Source: Saccharothrix espanaensis DSM 44229 (GTDB lineage Bacteria; Actinomycetota; Actinomycetes; Mycobacteriales; Pseudonocardiaceae). From it: a stretch of 64,000 nt of DNA. Below are positions 17,928 through 26,859 of this stretch, one piece after another (the stretch's first letter is position 1; the number at the start of each line of letters is the position of its first letter). The position numbers and the translations under genes are program-made. A model generated the notes under the pieces. The model saw only the letters and a list, made by a program, of their open reading frames with translations. It did not search any database and was not told where the DNA came from. The stretch lies in the NCBI RefSeq assembly GCF_000328705.1, contig NC_019673.1, forward strand, positions 2,728,001 to 2,792,000. The letters run 5' to 3'.

Positions 17928-19517
17928 ATGCCTACCTCAACGCGTGTTTCTACTGGTCAGCGGCCCGAAGGAGGGTCGCTGAACCCGTTGGTCGCCGGCG
18001 CAGCGCCCGTGATCGACTCCTACGCGCGCCTGTCGTGGAACCCCGACACGGGCGACCTTGAGAAGATCGAAACCCAGCAGTCGGACAACCGGAAGACGAT
18101 CAAGAGCGCCGGCGCGGTCGTGGGACTGGAACTGTGGGACGGAAAGTCGGCTTGGAAACGCAACGCCGTCCGCAAGGACTTCGAGACCGCTATCGAGCGT
18201 GCGGAATCGGGCATCACTCAGGGTATCGCGGTCTGGCACGTGGACAGGCTATTTCGTCAGCCTCGCGACCTAGAGCGGCTTATTGATCTCGCGCGTCGCG
18301 GGTTCCGAGTGATCAGCACGTACGGTTCTTTCGACCTGACTGACCCGGAAGACCTCTTCCAACTGCGCGGACTGGTAGCCGCCGCCGCCAAGTCCAGCGA
18401 TGACTCGTCGCGGCGCATCAGGAAGCGTTTTATCGGCTTCCGTGCAGAAGGGCGAACGACCGGAGGTAAGCCCGGTTTCGGTTTCCCCCGGAAAGACCGT
18501 GAGTGGAAGCCAAGTCGTCGTCAGCGCGAGAGTGACCGCCCGATGCTGCCCGATGCGCACATTCAGCGCGAACGTGCCGCGATCCGCAAAGCGGTGATCG
18601 GCATCGCGGACGGAACGACCACCACATCCGAGGTCGCACGTACGTGGAACGATGCGGGCTTGCGGACCGTGGAAGGTAAGACCTGGGTTCAGGTCGGGGT
18701 GCGCAACACGCTGATGCGTTCGACCATCGCAGGAATCATCGAATACGAAGGTGAAGAGGTCGGGACGCTTGAGGGCAAGCCGATCGCACCGCCTGAAAAG
18801 TGGCGGAAGATGCGCGCCATCATCCTCGGTCGCCGGCGTGGCGCACCATTTACGAATCGTTACGTCGGTAGTGGTCACGTGTACTGCGCCCGGTGCGGCA
18901 ACAAGTTGTCCGGCAAGCCGAACTATAACGGAACCTACCCGGACGGGCAGACCCGTCGTGACTACTACTGCGCAAAATCCCATCGGGGATGTGGCCGGAT
19001 GAGTATCGACATGCGGGCGCTGGACGCGGAATTGCGTCTGTTCGTGATCGCACGGCTGTCCGACCCGCGAGTGGTCAACGCTCTCACTCACAGCCGGTCT
19101 CAGGCAGACCCCCGTCTGACCGAGGTCCGTACGGAACTCGCCAATGCGACCGCGCTACAGGATCGCATCTCCGAACGCTTGGGTCGGCGCGAGATCACCG
19201 AATCGGCGTTCGATGCCGCCAACCGGCCGCTGAACGCCGATATCCAGCGCCTGAAGAAAGAACTGAACGAGCTTGAGGAAAGCTCGGCATCGGCGAATCC
19301 TGGCGAGGTGTTGACTGCCGAACAAGTCGCCGAACAGTGGGACCGGTCCACACTCCTGTCGGAGTCGGAGGTGGAGAAGGGGGTCCAGATTCGGCGCAAG
19401 TTGCTGAAGAGCGCTCTGGGGACGGATGTGCAGATCAGGATCCATCCCCAGCCTGACAAGCGGTTCACGCCGGACCGTGTTCGGGTGCACAAGGCGACCG
19501 ACCCGTTCGACGCATAG
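17928..19517 (+). CDS. int: Large serine recombinase (integrase)
   Basis: Site-specific integrase/excisionase of the serine family, 529 residues from the ATG at 17928. An in-frame TTG at 17907 or GTG at 17910 could add six or seven residues. The catalytic domain has the nucleophile Ser at about 36 (SYARLS), then HVDRLFRQPRDLERLIDLARRGFRVIS and KSSDDSSRRIRKRFIGFRAEGRTTGGKPGFGF. A recombinase domain follows. A zinc ribbon (CARCGNKLSG and YYCAKSHRGCG) and a coiled-coil region (about residues 390-460) complete the usual LSI layout. The gene starts at attL, so its promoter changes between integrated and circular states. Confidence 0.93.
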   Translation: MPTSTRVSTGQRPEGGSLNPLVAGAAPVIDSYARLSWNPDTGDLEKIETQQSDNRKTIKSAGAVVGLELWDGKSAWKRNAVRKDFETAIERAESGITQGIAVWHVDRLFRQPRDLERLIDLARRGFRVISTYGSFDLTDPEDLFQLRGLVAAAAKSSDDSSRRIRKRFIGFRAEGRTTGGKPGFGFPRKDREWKPSRRQRESDRPMLPDAHIQRERAAIRKAVIGIADGTTTTSEVARTWNDAGLRTVEGKTWVQVGVRNTLMRSTIAGIIEYEGEEVGTLEGKPIAPPEKWRKMRAIILGRRRGAPFTNRYVGSGHVYCARCGNKLSGKPNYNGTYPDGQTRRDYYCAKSHRGCGRMSIDMRALDAELRLFVIARLSDPRVVNALTHSRSQADPRLTEVRTELANATALQDRISERLGRREITESAFDAANRPLNADIQRLKKELNELEESSASANPGEVLTAEQVAEQWDRSTLLSESEVEKGVQIRRKLLKSALGTDVQIRIHPQPDKRFTPDRVRVHKATDPFDA

Positions 19518-19540
19518 CCGACTTCGACCCCTCGCACGGC

Positions 19541-19577
19541 TGCGACCCCATGCCCCGAACCGGGACATGGGGTCGCA
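19541..19577 (+). terminator. Bidirectional terminator between integrase and the transfer operon
   Basis: Arms TGCGACCCCATGCCC and GGGACATGGGGTCGCA pair over 15 positions with a single G-T, six-base loop. It lies between the convergent integrase and the last gene of the minus-strand operon. Confidence 0.7.
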
Positions 19578-19631
19578 GACGTTTGCCGACCGATCAGCCG
19601 ACGTGCCGCACGCGATTGCATTTCACCGTGC

Positions 19632-19823
19632 CTACTCCGTCTCTCGCGCCAGTGCCGCCAATTCGTTGAGCGCCAGTGCCGCCGACTCGATTTCGTCGGG
19701 TGCCATGGGCGGCAGAGTCGCGACTATCCGTCGCCACTTGACGAGCCCGCAACGCTCATCTTCGCTGAAATAGTGTTCCGGGCGTTCACCTCCTGATCTC
19801 TGTTCGGGAATGGTCACGGTCAC
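19632..19823 (-). CDS. Small hypothetical protein of the element
   Basis: 63 residues from the GTG at 19823 (VTVTIPEQRSGGERPEHYFSEDERCGLVKWRRIVATLPPMAPDEIESAALALNELAALARETE, given here only by its ends: starts VTVTIPEQ, ends ALARETE). No family recognised. Charged N-terminal half and an amphipathic Ala/Leu-rich C-terminal helix. It is the last gene of the operon that begins upstream of the TraB-like gene, 31 bases after the small membrane protein. A longer start would run into that gene, which is why I chose 19823. Confidence 0.6.
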   Translation of the reverse strand: MTVTIPEQRSGGERPEHYFSEDERCGLVKWRRIVATLPPMAPDEIESAALALNELAALARETE

Positions 19824-19854
19824 CGCCGGCCCGCTCCGACCAGACGGGGACCGG

Positions 19855-20070
19855 TCATACGAACACCCCGGACACCGCGTCGACCAGGTACACGACAAGC
19901 GATACGACTTTGTCCGCGATCAGGCCGGACACACCGGTCGGAGTCAGGCTGATTCCCAACAGGAAGCCCAACACCAGACCCCCGAGTTTCGTCTTCCTGT
20001 GCTTGATTGCGTACAGGATCACGATCACCAGAAGCAGGGGGACAGCGATCGTCACCGACTGGGTCACCAT
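19855..20070 (-). CDS. Small two-helix membrane protein, possible transfer/spread accessory
   Basis: 71 residues from the ATG at 20070 with a strong GGGAGG site. Helix one is VTIAVPLLLVIVILYAIKH. The second hydrophobic stretch is GGLVLGFLLGISL followed by VVSLVVYLVDAVSGVFV. It starts four bases after the TraB-like gene ends, so the two are coupled. Small membrane proteins next to the translocase are typical of Streptomyces-type conjugation loci (Spd proteins); that role is inferred from position only. Confidence 0.75.
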   Translation of the reverse strand: MVTQSVTIAVPLLLVIVILYAIKHRKTKLGGLVLGFLLGISLTPTGVSGLIADKVVSLVVYLVDAVSGVFV

Positions 20071-20074
20071 GCGA

Positions 20075-22174
20075 TCACCTCCCCCCTTCGCCGTTAAGGG
20101 CGCTGAGAGCGTCTGTCAGCGCCTGACGGGTGTAGCCGTTGCGGTTACGCCCGTCCCGCCGGATCTGGACCGGAGAGACGTTCAGAGGCCGCAACGCGTC
20201 CGCCAGGTCTTCCGGACCCCACTCCCCGTACCGGCCCGGATTGCGGCCGGCCAGACGCGTCAGGAGATCGGCCGTCCACACCCGGTGATCGGTCCCCATG
20301 ACCGCCAGGACGTCCGCCACAGCCGCCCGGTCGAGTACCGGCCGGACGTCCGCCGACGCGTTCGCGGTGCCCGCCTGGTGCACGCGGACCCGGTCCCACG
20401 TCGCGGTATCGACCACCGGGCGGTGCAGTGCCCGCTGCACCGCCCGGTCGTGCGCCACGTCGTCCGACAGAGCCGCGAACTTCGCCAGCACCGGATCACG
20501 GTGGTGCGCGGCGTAGACGTAGCCGCTACCGGCATCCTCGGGACTGTCCGAGGTAGCCGGGTTCAACCGGTCCGGCCGCCACCCCTCGCCCGTCATCGCC
20601 GGCCCCAACACCAAGCGCACATCGCTGTGCCGGCACGGCAGGAGGATCTTCAACGCCGTGGTGTCCGCGATCGCATCACCCAGCGTGTCACTTGTGGCTT
20701 CCTGGGAAGCCAACAGCAGCGACACCCGGCCCTTGCGTCCGATGCGGAGCAGCTCGACCGCCGAAGCCTTGGCGCGCAAGGACAATCGCGGATATTCGTC
20801 GACTACCACCACAACCGCGGGGTGGTCCGGGGAGACCATCCAATCAGGACCGGACATGCCCAACTCGCGTGCGATCCGGGGACGGATCTCCGCCATCGCG
20901 ACCGCGTCCGCCAACGCGGACTCAATGCCCGGTCCGGTCCGCTCAACCCGGTCGACCGCCGGCCCCAGCACGTCAAGACCGACCCCGGCGGGATCGAGAT
21001 CCCACAGCACCGCGTCACAGCACGCGGTCACCGCGTCACCCACCACCCGCAGTACCGACGACTTGCCCGAACCGCTGGTACCGATCACCACCCCGTGAAC
21101 TCCCGCCAGGATCAACGACAGGTCCACACCGGTGATCAACCGGCCCACCGTCAGCCGGTCCAGAATGGAGACCGAGCCCGGCTTCCGTTGCAGCGCAACG
21201 GGAACCGACTCGAACGGATCCCGCTCCGCAAGACGCATCACCACACGCGCCCGCCGTGCCCGGTCCGGCGCGGCCATCGCGCCACCGGCAGGAAGATCCA
21301 GCACGGTCTCCAGACCCGGTAGCCGGTCAACGACCAGTGCCGGCGTGCCCTTGCGCAGGATCACCGACACTTCCCAACCCCACGGTTGCCGGAACGCCTC
21401 ACCGACCATCCGAAGGTCCACACCTTCGGACCTCAGCGCCCGCGCAACCGCGTCCGACGCCTCCGCACGGGTGTGGGCATCCGCCAACGGAAACGGGTCG
21501 TCCGGTCGCCCTTCGACCTCACGGGCTCCCGGAGAGTCCGCTTCCGGCTCGATCGGCGGACGGACCATGCGGCCGACGACGGCCGCCACAGCCACGACCA
21601 CGACCACCGCCACCGGCCGGCCGCACCGCTCGGCGACCGCGACCCAACCGACGACCGCCGCCACCCACACGGCACACACCCCGACCGACCGCAACACAAC
21701 CGCACGAGTCCACTCCCCGCGCACCCTCCGGGCCGTGCCGTGCCGATGGTCATCCCGCAACTGCAACACCAACGGCGCATACACCTGCCACGCCGAACAC
21801 CACCGGACCGACCGGGAGACCAACCACCACGCACCGATCACGGCACGGGAACCGACCCACCAGCCCCACCGAGGGACACGCCGGAGCATCCACACCAGCC
21901 CCCGGCCTGCCAGGCCCGGCGCTCGATGCCGCATCCATCCCAATGCGTCTCGCCCGAGCTGGCACGCCGGCACCCACATACGCCAGGCGACCACCCAACG
22001 GCACAGCCCTACCGCCAACGCCTTGGTACGGGCCGCGATCCGGGCGGCCAACGGAAACTCGCGCCATGCGCGGACCAAAGGCCGCGCCACCCACAACCAC
22101 ACGCGACGTACGGCGTTCATGCAACGTGTAGGCAGCCGCAGCGCAGTGTTGACTAGCTCTCTCAGAGCGGTCAA
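20075..22174 (-). CDS. FtsK/SpoIIIE-type DNA translocase (TraB-like)
   Basis: 699-residue membrane-anchored DNA pump expected to move double-stranded element DNA between mycelial cells. The N-terminal ~220 residues are Trp/Arg-rich and include two hydrophobic helices (VGVCAVWVAAVVGWVAVAE and PVAVVVVVAVAAVVGRMV). The motor has Walker A GTSGSGKSS near residue 365, Walker B VVVVVDEYPRL, and LLLASQEATSDTLGDAIADTTALKILLPCRHS. A winged-helix-like C-terminus (about residues 610-699) may read element DNA. The TTG at 22174 overlaps the upstream stop; an alternative ATG lies at 22120. Confidence 0.88.
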   Translation of the reverse strand: MTALRELVNTALRLPTRCMNAVRRVWLWVARPLVRAWREFPLAARIAARTKALAVGLCRWVVAWRMWVPACQLGRDALGWMRHRAPGLAGRGLVWMLRRVPRWGWWVGSRAVIGAWWLVSRSVRWCSAWQVYAPLVLQLRDDHRHGTARRVRGEWTRAVVLRSVGVCAVWVAAVVGWVAVAERCGRPVAVVVVVAVAAVVGRMVRPPIEPEADSPGAREVEGRPDDPFPLADAHTRAEASDAVARALRSEGVDLRMVGEAFRQPWGWEVSVILRKGTPALVVDRLPGLETVLDLPAGGAMAAPDRARRARVVMRLAERDPFESVPVALQRKPGSVSILDRLTVGRLITGVDLSLILAGVHGVVIGTSGSGKSSVLRVVGDAVTACCDAVLWDLDPAGVGLDVLGPAVDRVERTGPGIESALADAVAMAEIRPRIARELGMSGPDWMVSPDHPAVVVVVDEYPRLSLRAKASAVELLRIGRKGRVSLLLASQEATSDTLGDAIADTTALKILLPCRHSDVRLVLGPAMTGEGWRPDRLNPATSDSPEDAGSGYVYAAHHRDPVLAKFAALSDDVAHDRAVQRALHRPVVDTATWDRVRVHQAGTANASADVRPVLDRAAVADVLAVMGTDHRVWTADLLTRLAGRNPGRYGEWGPEDLADALRPLNVSPVQIRRDGRNRNGYTRQALTDALSALNGEGGR

Positions 22175-22434
22175 AGAACACCACCACCGCGAGACGCACT
22201 CTCATCCCAAGACGCGCCTAGGATTGGATCGTTCGGCGTGTTGCCGATCCTGACGCGCCTGATTTGTTCGTCAACGGCGATGTACTCCGTCACGCTCGAC
22301 ATAACCGCCAGGGCCTCTCGTGCGATCTGGCGGTAAATCCAACTGCCAACGTCTTGCTGTGCCGCTTCCGGAAGTTCCTCCGCCAAGTAGGCAAGGTGAA
22401 AGATCCGAGCTTGCAACTGGTAGACGGTGTCCAT
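22171..22434 (-). CDS. Small hypothetical protein upstream of the TraB-like gene
   Basis: 87 residues from the ATG at 22434 (MDTVYQLQARIFHLAYLAEELPEA). Predicted mostly helical and acidic, no recognised family. It ends inside the TTG start of the translocase gene (TTGA), so it is the first gene of the transfer operon. A candidate extended -10 promoter lies about 90 bases upstream. Confidence 0.65.
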   Translation of the reverse strand: MDTVYQLQARIFHLAYLAEELPEAAQQDVGSWIYRQIAREALAVMSSVTEYIAVDEQIRRVRIGNTPNDPILGASWDESASRGGGVL

Positions 22435-22521
22435 GTTGATCGTTTGATCCCTTGCTCGATGGTGGCGACTCGTGGGCTCACGAGCCGCTGCCATCAAGTA
22501 GGGAGGTGCGCGACGGAAGTA

Positions 22522-22540
22522 TCTATATCAAATCCGGAAT
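22522..22540 (-). promoter_or_regulatory. Extended -10 promoter of the transfer operon
   Basis: Read on the minus strand: ATTCCGGATTTGATATAGA. It contains an extended -10 (TG-A-TATAGA) and matches 17 of 19 bases of the element at 24851-24869 in front of the oppositely transcribed cargo operon. CGTCGCGC follows closely in both. Confidence 0.55.
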
Positions 22541-22682
22541 ACGCGCATGTCGCGCTGGGAATGTCGCTGGTCGGAGGCCCCGGCGGCATACCCGATATCC
22601 TGAGACAGAATGTCTACCAGCCAGATATTCTTCCGTAGGATGTGTGCGGGCGCAGGCCCACGTATGCCGGACGGTGGGTGAC

Positions 22683-23240
22683 TTACAGCTTCGCGTTGTG
22701 CAAGATCAGAAGTGCGGCCACTGTGTTCGCGGACCGGATCTCACCGTTGCGGATGAGTTCGGGTACAAGTTTGAGCGATACCCATTCGCGCCGGTTGGAC
22801 TCGAAGTCGTCTTCCGGGTGGCCTACGTACTCGGCACCATCTGCTTGATAGACATAATGCAGGCAATCGGACAGTCCATTTGAGGGCTCGACCGTCACCA
22901 GATGCCGAAGTGGGCCCACTTTCCATCCGGACTCCTCGAGCATTTCACGTGCTGCGGCCTGCTCCGGTGTCTCCCCAGCCTCGATCACGCCCGCAGGTAG
23001 TTCCCATCCCCATGTTCCCGTGATGAACCGGTGTCGCCATAGTAGTAGAACCTCGTTGGCATCGTTAACAGCTGCTGTCAGCGCCACAGAACGTTGCCGG
23101 ATGACGAAATGATCGAGGTGACGCCCATCGGGAAGTACGACATCGGCGAGATTGACCTGGAACCAGGGGTTTTCATAGACGGGCCGTTCGCCCAGGTTCT
23201 CCCACTCCATTGGGCCAGGTACCTTTCGAGCAGTGGTCAT
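22683..23240 (-). CDS. NUDIX hydrolase
   Basis: 185-residue nucleoside-diphosphate-linked hydrolase, ADP-ribose pyrophosphatase-like by its N-terminus (WENLGERPVYENPWFQVNLADVVLPDG). The Nudix box is complete: GVIEAGETPEQAAAREMLEE followed by SGW, with the GX5EX7REUXEEXGU spacing and all catalytic Glu residues. ATG at 23240; an internal Met at 23210 is an alternative. It lies 12 bases downstream of the regulator gene. NUDIX genes are regular passengers of actinomycete integrative conjugative elements. Confidence 0.88.
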   Translation of the reverse strand: MTTARKVPGPMEWENLGERPVYENPWFQVNLADVVLPDGRHLDHFVIRQRSVALTAAVNDANEVLLLWRHRFITGTWGWELPAGVIEAGETPEQAAAREMLEESGWKVGPLRHLVTVEPSNGLSDCLHYVYQADGAEYVGHPEDDFESNRREWVSLKLVPELIRNGEIRSANTVAALLILHNAKL

Positions 23241-23252
23241 GGTGGCGTCACT

Positions 23253-24701
23253 TTACCATGGCGAAATTGTCAAGAACCGATCAATCTGCTCGGTGGCGTT
23301 AGAGGTATCGACGGAAGACAGGTTGTTGAGACTGGACCGAATCGCCCTGAACCTGGTATTGAGTCGGCGCGACTCCATGCCCTGTGCGCTGTCGACCATC
23401 TCGGAAATCAGGGCGGAGGCTCGCTCAGCTTCACCTAGTCGCAATTCCAAGGTAGCCAATGAGGCGAGTCTATTTACGCGGCCGCGGGCGTGTGTCGGGA
23501 TGCTGAATATTTGCTCTGAATATCTTTGCGCTGGCACGAGGTCGCCCAACTCCGTCAATGCGTCGACAAAGTGTGCTTCTGTCAGCCCCTTTTGGATATA
23601 TCCGATTTCTGCGGGCCCGACCCCTGAGTCGATTCCGGCCGCAGATGCCTCCGCTAGAGACATGGAGCGATAGGTCGCTTCGGTGTCCCTAAGCTGTGCA
23701 TATGCCTTGGCCTGCATCCCGTAGAGATCAGCTTGGAGTGCACCGGATAGGCTCTCATCCACCTTGAGCGCCAATTCGGAAAGACCAATTGCACGCCGGG
23801 AATCTCCGAGTGCGATAGCCTGGTTTACGATCAGCGCTAGAACGTAGGCCCGGAACCCTGAGTCGCCAGCCTTTCCCGCCAGCCTGAGGGCGTCTTGGAA
23901 ATGGCGTTGTGCAGCGCCGTGGTTCTCGCTGTCGTAGGCGCACACACCGGCGAGTGCTACTAGGCCGCCTGTAGCGCGGTACAACTGTTGCGGATTCCCT
24001 TGGGACTGCGCTTGTGCCAGAAGCGGTGAAACTCGTTCAGACAGGAACCGCGTCAGTCTGTCCTGAGTCACTGGGCCGCCGAGATTGCGATACATCACTT
24101 CAAAGTGGTTACGAGCATCGTTCAAGGAAGCGACATCGAGCATGGAGGCTTCGCCTGAAACGAAGAATGAAGCCATGCCAGCAGGGTCGGCGACTAGAAT
24201 TCCATCGTTTCCATCGATGTCGCCCAGGTCGCCCTTATTGTCAACGATCGAAGCGGGAAGAATCAGGCGACTCTCGCCAGGAAACAGAAACCAGAGCCGG
24301 TGCCGGGGGAAGTGCAAGGTTTCCGCGTACGCCCTCAGGGTGTCTAGGTTCTTTTCCGGCTTGCCGTTCTCCACCCTGCTGACTTGCGCCTGATTGAGGC
24401 CCAACCAGCGCCCGACAGTTTCTTGCTTGAGAGCCCTCCCGTATAGTTTCGTCCAGCGTGGGTGAGTTCTGTACGCCTTGATGGCGTGGCCGATGTGGTG
24501 AGCGTCGAAGGCCGCACTGAAGTCGTCAGTCTCGAAGAAATCCTGCCTCAAGTGGGCCGGTGGGGTGCGAAGTGCGTCACGCTGTTCACGGTGGCACTGA
24601 CCGCACAGACTGGCAGTGTTGTCCTTTGCCAGTGGCGCGTTGCACCCGCGACACCTCCCACGATCCGGAGTCCAACTCCCGGAATGGCCCGTGGTCGTCA
24701 T
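23253..24701 (-). CDS. Zinc-finger, XRE-type helix-turn-helix and TPR regulator
   Basis: 482 residues. The N-terminus has a treble-clef-like Cys pattern (CRGCNAPLAKDNTASLCGQC). Next comes an XRE helix-turn-helix (ETVGRWLGLNQAQVSRVENGKPEKNLDTLRAYAETL, about residues 90-130). The long C-terminus is TPR-like (repeated helical pairs such as GAAQRHFQDALRLAGKAGD and SRRAIGLSELALKVDESL). This architecture is frequent for regulators in actinobacterial mobile elements and may sense a peptide or metabolite. It is divergent from the cargo operon and is the likely controller of the two matching promoters. Codon use is less GC-biased than in host genes. Confidence 0.85.
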   Translation of the reverse strand: MTTTGHSGSWTPDRGRCRGCNAPLAKDNTASLCGQCHREQRDALRTPPAHLRQDFFETDDFSAAFDAHHIGHAIKAYRTHPRWTKLYGRALKQETVGRWLGLNQAQVSRVENGKPEKNLDTLRAYAETLHFPRHRLWFLFPGESRLILPASIVDNKGDLGDIDGNDGILVADPAGMASFFVSGEASMLDVASLNDARNHFEVMYRNLGGPVTQDRLTRFLSERVSPLLAQAQSQGNPQQLYRATGGLVALAGVCAYDSENHGAAQRHFQDALRLAGKAGDSGFRAYVLALIVNQAIALGDSRRAIGLSELALKVDESLSGALQADLYGMQAKAYAQLRDTEATYRSMSLAEASAAGIDSGVGPAEIGYIQKGLTEAHFVDALTELGDLVPAQRYSEQIFSIPTHARGRVNRLASLATLELRLGEAERASALISEMVDSAQGMESRRLNTRFRAIRSSLNNLSSVDTSNATEQIDRFLTISPW

Positions 24702-24850
24702 ATTCCCCCTGACCGAGCTGCGTTCGGCGGTACCCGCGATCTCACCCCCTCTGGCCAGCGTACATCCGACATGTGACTACCACCACTGGGTGACTGCACC
24801 CGCCAGTGTCAAGCCTCTGACCTGCATCTATGCGCGGTGGGGGATGCGAC

Positions 24851-24869
24851 ATTCCGACTTTGATATAGA
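24851..24869 (+). promoter_or_regulatory. Extended -10 promoter of the cargo operon
   Basis: ATTCCGACTTTGATATAGA, with extended -10 TG-A-TATAGA, about 110 bases before the first Imm1-like start. It matches the transfer-operon promoter at 22522-22540 (opposite strand) at 17 of 19 positions, suggesting common control. Confidence 0.55.
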
Positions 24870-24976
24870 CGTCGCGCTTGCCTCATGTCTGACTTGTGCG
24901 CAGACAGAGACCGCACGCACTGCGACTCCTCGATCCAACTAAGGAATGATTATCTAGAAATGACCTTGGGTATGAA

Positions 24977-25420
24977 ATGATCGTCACAGCATTGCTAGCC
25001 AATGGGACGGCATGCGTTGCGTCCGGAAAATCGGAGTGCGTGCTACTGATCGACAGGATCCTTGGCGCAAACGAAACCCAGTGGGAATCGACACTGTCGA
25101 TCGGTGACGTGGAGTACAGGAAGGACCGGGACGGGGGTCCGTTTCCGAATCATCAGCTCCGAATAAGTGTTGATTCGGCAGCAGGCTTCGCTGCCATTAA
25201 TTATCTGGACAATGACGACCTGAAGATGCCGGTAGCGAACTCATACAATCCGAAGCGGCCACCGCCAGACCTGTCGCTCATTTTCAATGGAACTACGGGC
25301 GCGCTGTTCCCCCGGTCGGCCGCAATCTTGATATCCGACGCACGGCGAGCCCTAATTGAATGGATTGAGACGCGCCAGCGGCCCAAGTGTATCGAATGGA
25401 TGCCCTATGACGGTTATTAG
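24977..25420 (+). CDS. Imm1-like immunity protein
   Basis: 147 residues from the ATG at 24977. The C-terminal signature ARRALIEWIETRQRPKCIEWMPYDGY and the preceding beta-rich middle (GFAAINYLDND) match Imm1-family immunity proteins, which neutralise polymorphic toxins such as secreted deaminases. No cognate toxin gene is present in the window, so it is an orphan. It is the first gene of the plus-strand cargo. AT-rich codon use contrasts with the host. Confidence 0.6.
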   Translation: MIVTALLANGTACVASGKSECVLLIDRILGANETQWESTLSIGDVEYRKDRDGGPFPNHQLRISVDSAAGFAAINYLDNDDLKMPVANSYNPKRPPPDLSLIFNGTTGALFPRSAAILISDARRALIEWIETRQRPKCIEWMPYDGY

Positions 25421-25477
25421 ACGTAACGAAAACCGATTGACCTCCACGGTCGAAGCAATCTCGAAGCGGAAAAGCTC

Positions 25478-25825
25478 ATGGCAGTGAAAATGACTGAGAA
25501 CACCCATGAAGAGGTAAGCGAGCAGGGTGACTCTCCTTCTATCCCAGAGGTGGAGTTCGAGGAGTCGATCAGCGGGATGGTTGCAGATACCGCTCCTCGT
25601 TTGTTCGCTGTCGTGCAGGTTTACGGAGAACGTGAGGACGCGCGGGTGGGCGCGTGGGGGTTGGAGTTTCCGGAGTGTGCGGAGGTGATTTCCATCGAAG
25701 GTACATTTCGCATGGGTGTTCGTTCGGCGAACGATGCGTTGCGCTGGTTCGCGGCACCCGGTGTCACGACTCGTGTGGTGTGGGCTTCGGATTTGGGTGG
25801 CACGAGGATTGAGGTGGAACGGTGA
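25478..25825 (+). CDS. Hypothetical protein of the element
   Basis: 115 residues (MAVKMTENTHEEVSEQGDSP at the start, GVTTRVVWASDLGGTRIEVER at the end). Acidic, disordered-looking N-terminal third followed by a compact alpha/beta region (APRLFAVVQVYGEREDARVGAWGLEFPE). No family recognised. Its stop overlaps the GTG of the next gene, so the pair is translationally coupled. Confidence 0.65.
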   Translation: MAVKMTENTHEEVSEQGDSPSIPEVEFEESISGMVADTAPRLFAVVQVYGEREDARVGAWGLEFPECAEVISIEGTFRMGVRSANDALRWFAAPGVTTRVVWASDLGGTRIEVER

Positions 25826-26340
25826 CCAACGGCTTGGAGTGTGCACTGGCGTGCGTTGAGCGCGGTTGGCCGGTAGTCCCAGGCGCGTTGTGGCACAACG
25901 ACAATTACATGGATCCGGTATTCGGACGCGAGTGGGAGTCGTTGGAGTTGTGTCCGGCGGACATGGCGGTCACCGACGAGGACTTGGTTCGGCTTTGGTG
26001 GCCGGTGTTGCCTAGTCGCCTAATGCGTTCCACCTTGGTCGTGACCGTAGCAGATCTCGTTGCGGTTGCTTTGGAGTTGGACCGGGCGGAACACCTCGTC
26101 ACGCTTAAGGCGTTCACGGCGGACCCGACTCCGGTGGTGGTGGTTCCAGCCTTCGAGCGGCCAGCGGTCTTCCTGCTGTCCTCATCGCGCGGGCTAAGCC
26201 GTGAGGAGATCTTTCCCATCGGCGCTACAGTCCCACTGCCACCCTCGGTGGTCGAAGGCCGTGAGGTGAGTTGGTTGTCGCCGATGGCCGACTGCGAGGA
26301 ATTGATGACCGGCGAACAACTTTCCCTCCTCATGATGTGA
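25822..26340 (+). CDS. Hypothetical protein with weak primase/polymerase-like N-terminus
   Basis: 172 residues from the GTG at 25822. The start (LECALACVERGWPVVPG) resembles the N-terminus of bifunctional DNA primase/polymerase domains found in actinomycete elements. The later catalytic motifs of that fold are not visible and the protein is too short, so it may be a truncated relative or an unrelated protein. Coupled to the preceding gene (GTGA overlap). Nothing else recognised. Confidence 0.6.
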   Translation: MTNGLECALACVERGWPVVPGALWHNDNYMDPVFGREWESLELCPADMAVTDEDLVRLWWPVLPSRLMRSTLVVTVADLVAVALELDRAEHLVTLKAFTADPTPVVVVPAFERPAVFLLSSSRGLSREEIFPIGATVPLPPSVVEGREVSWLSPMADCEELMTGEQLSLLMM

Positions 26341-26369
26341 ACCCAAAGCTCTCGCGGGTGGGATAACAG

Positions 26370-26597
26370 ATGCAGACCATCGGACTCCGCACCGAAACGT
26401 TCCGCAGGGCCGCGAATCTTGCAGGACTCCGTTCGGAATATGCCTTGGCTAAAGCAATGAACGTCAACCGGTCGACTGTGGCACGCGTCCTTGCAGGGGA
26501 CCTACGCCCAGGGGGGACTTTCATCGCGGGAGCGTTAACCGCGCTCAAGCCGATGGCCTTCGAAGACCTTTTTGAGGTCGTACCGTCGGCAACGTAA
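26370..26597 (+). CDS. Small XRE/Cro-type helix-turn-helix protein
   Basis: 75 residues: LRTETFRRAANLAGLRSEYALAKAMNVNRSTVARVLAGD forms a clear lambda-repressor-like helix-turn-helix. The C-terminus (FIAGALTALKPMAFEDLFEVV) is a short dimerisation-like helix. Probably a repressor of the element, distinct from the large XRE/TPR regulator on the other strand. It starts 30 bases after the preceding gene. The 262 bases after it contain no gene I can support. Confidence 0.75.
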   Translation: MQTIGLRTETFRRAANLAGLRSEYALAKAMNVNRSTVARVLAGDLRPGGTFIAGALTALKPMAFEDLFEVVPSAT

Positions 26598-26859
26598 AAG
26601 TCGACTTCGGGTACACGGCCCTAGTCAGACCAAAGACATCATTTGCCGTAGACGTCGCACCGCGTGAGTAGGTCGCCTCGTGGTGAGATCCGAAGGAAGC
26701 GCGCCCAAGCCATCTGGGCGACGTGGCCGGTCTACGCTGCTACACCGCAGGTCAGCGGCTATGCCCGGTGGGCCGGTCAAGGTCTACCTCCCTCTACGGC
26801 GCAGAGCCACGGCAGAGGCTAGGCTCGTAGAGTCCACGATTGCATAAGGGGTTTGTTCG

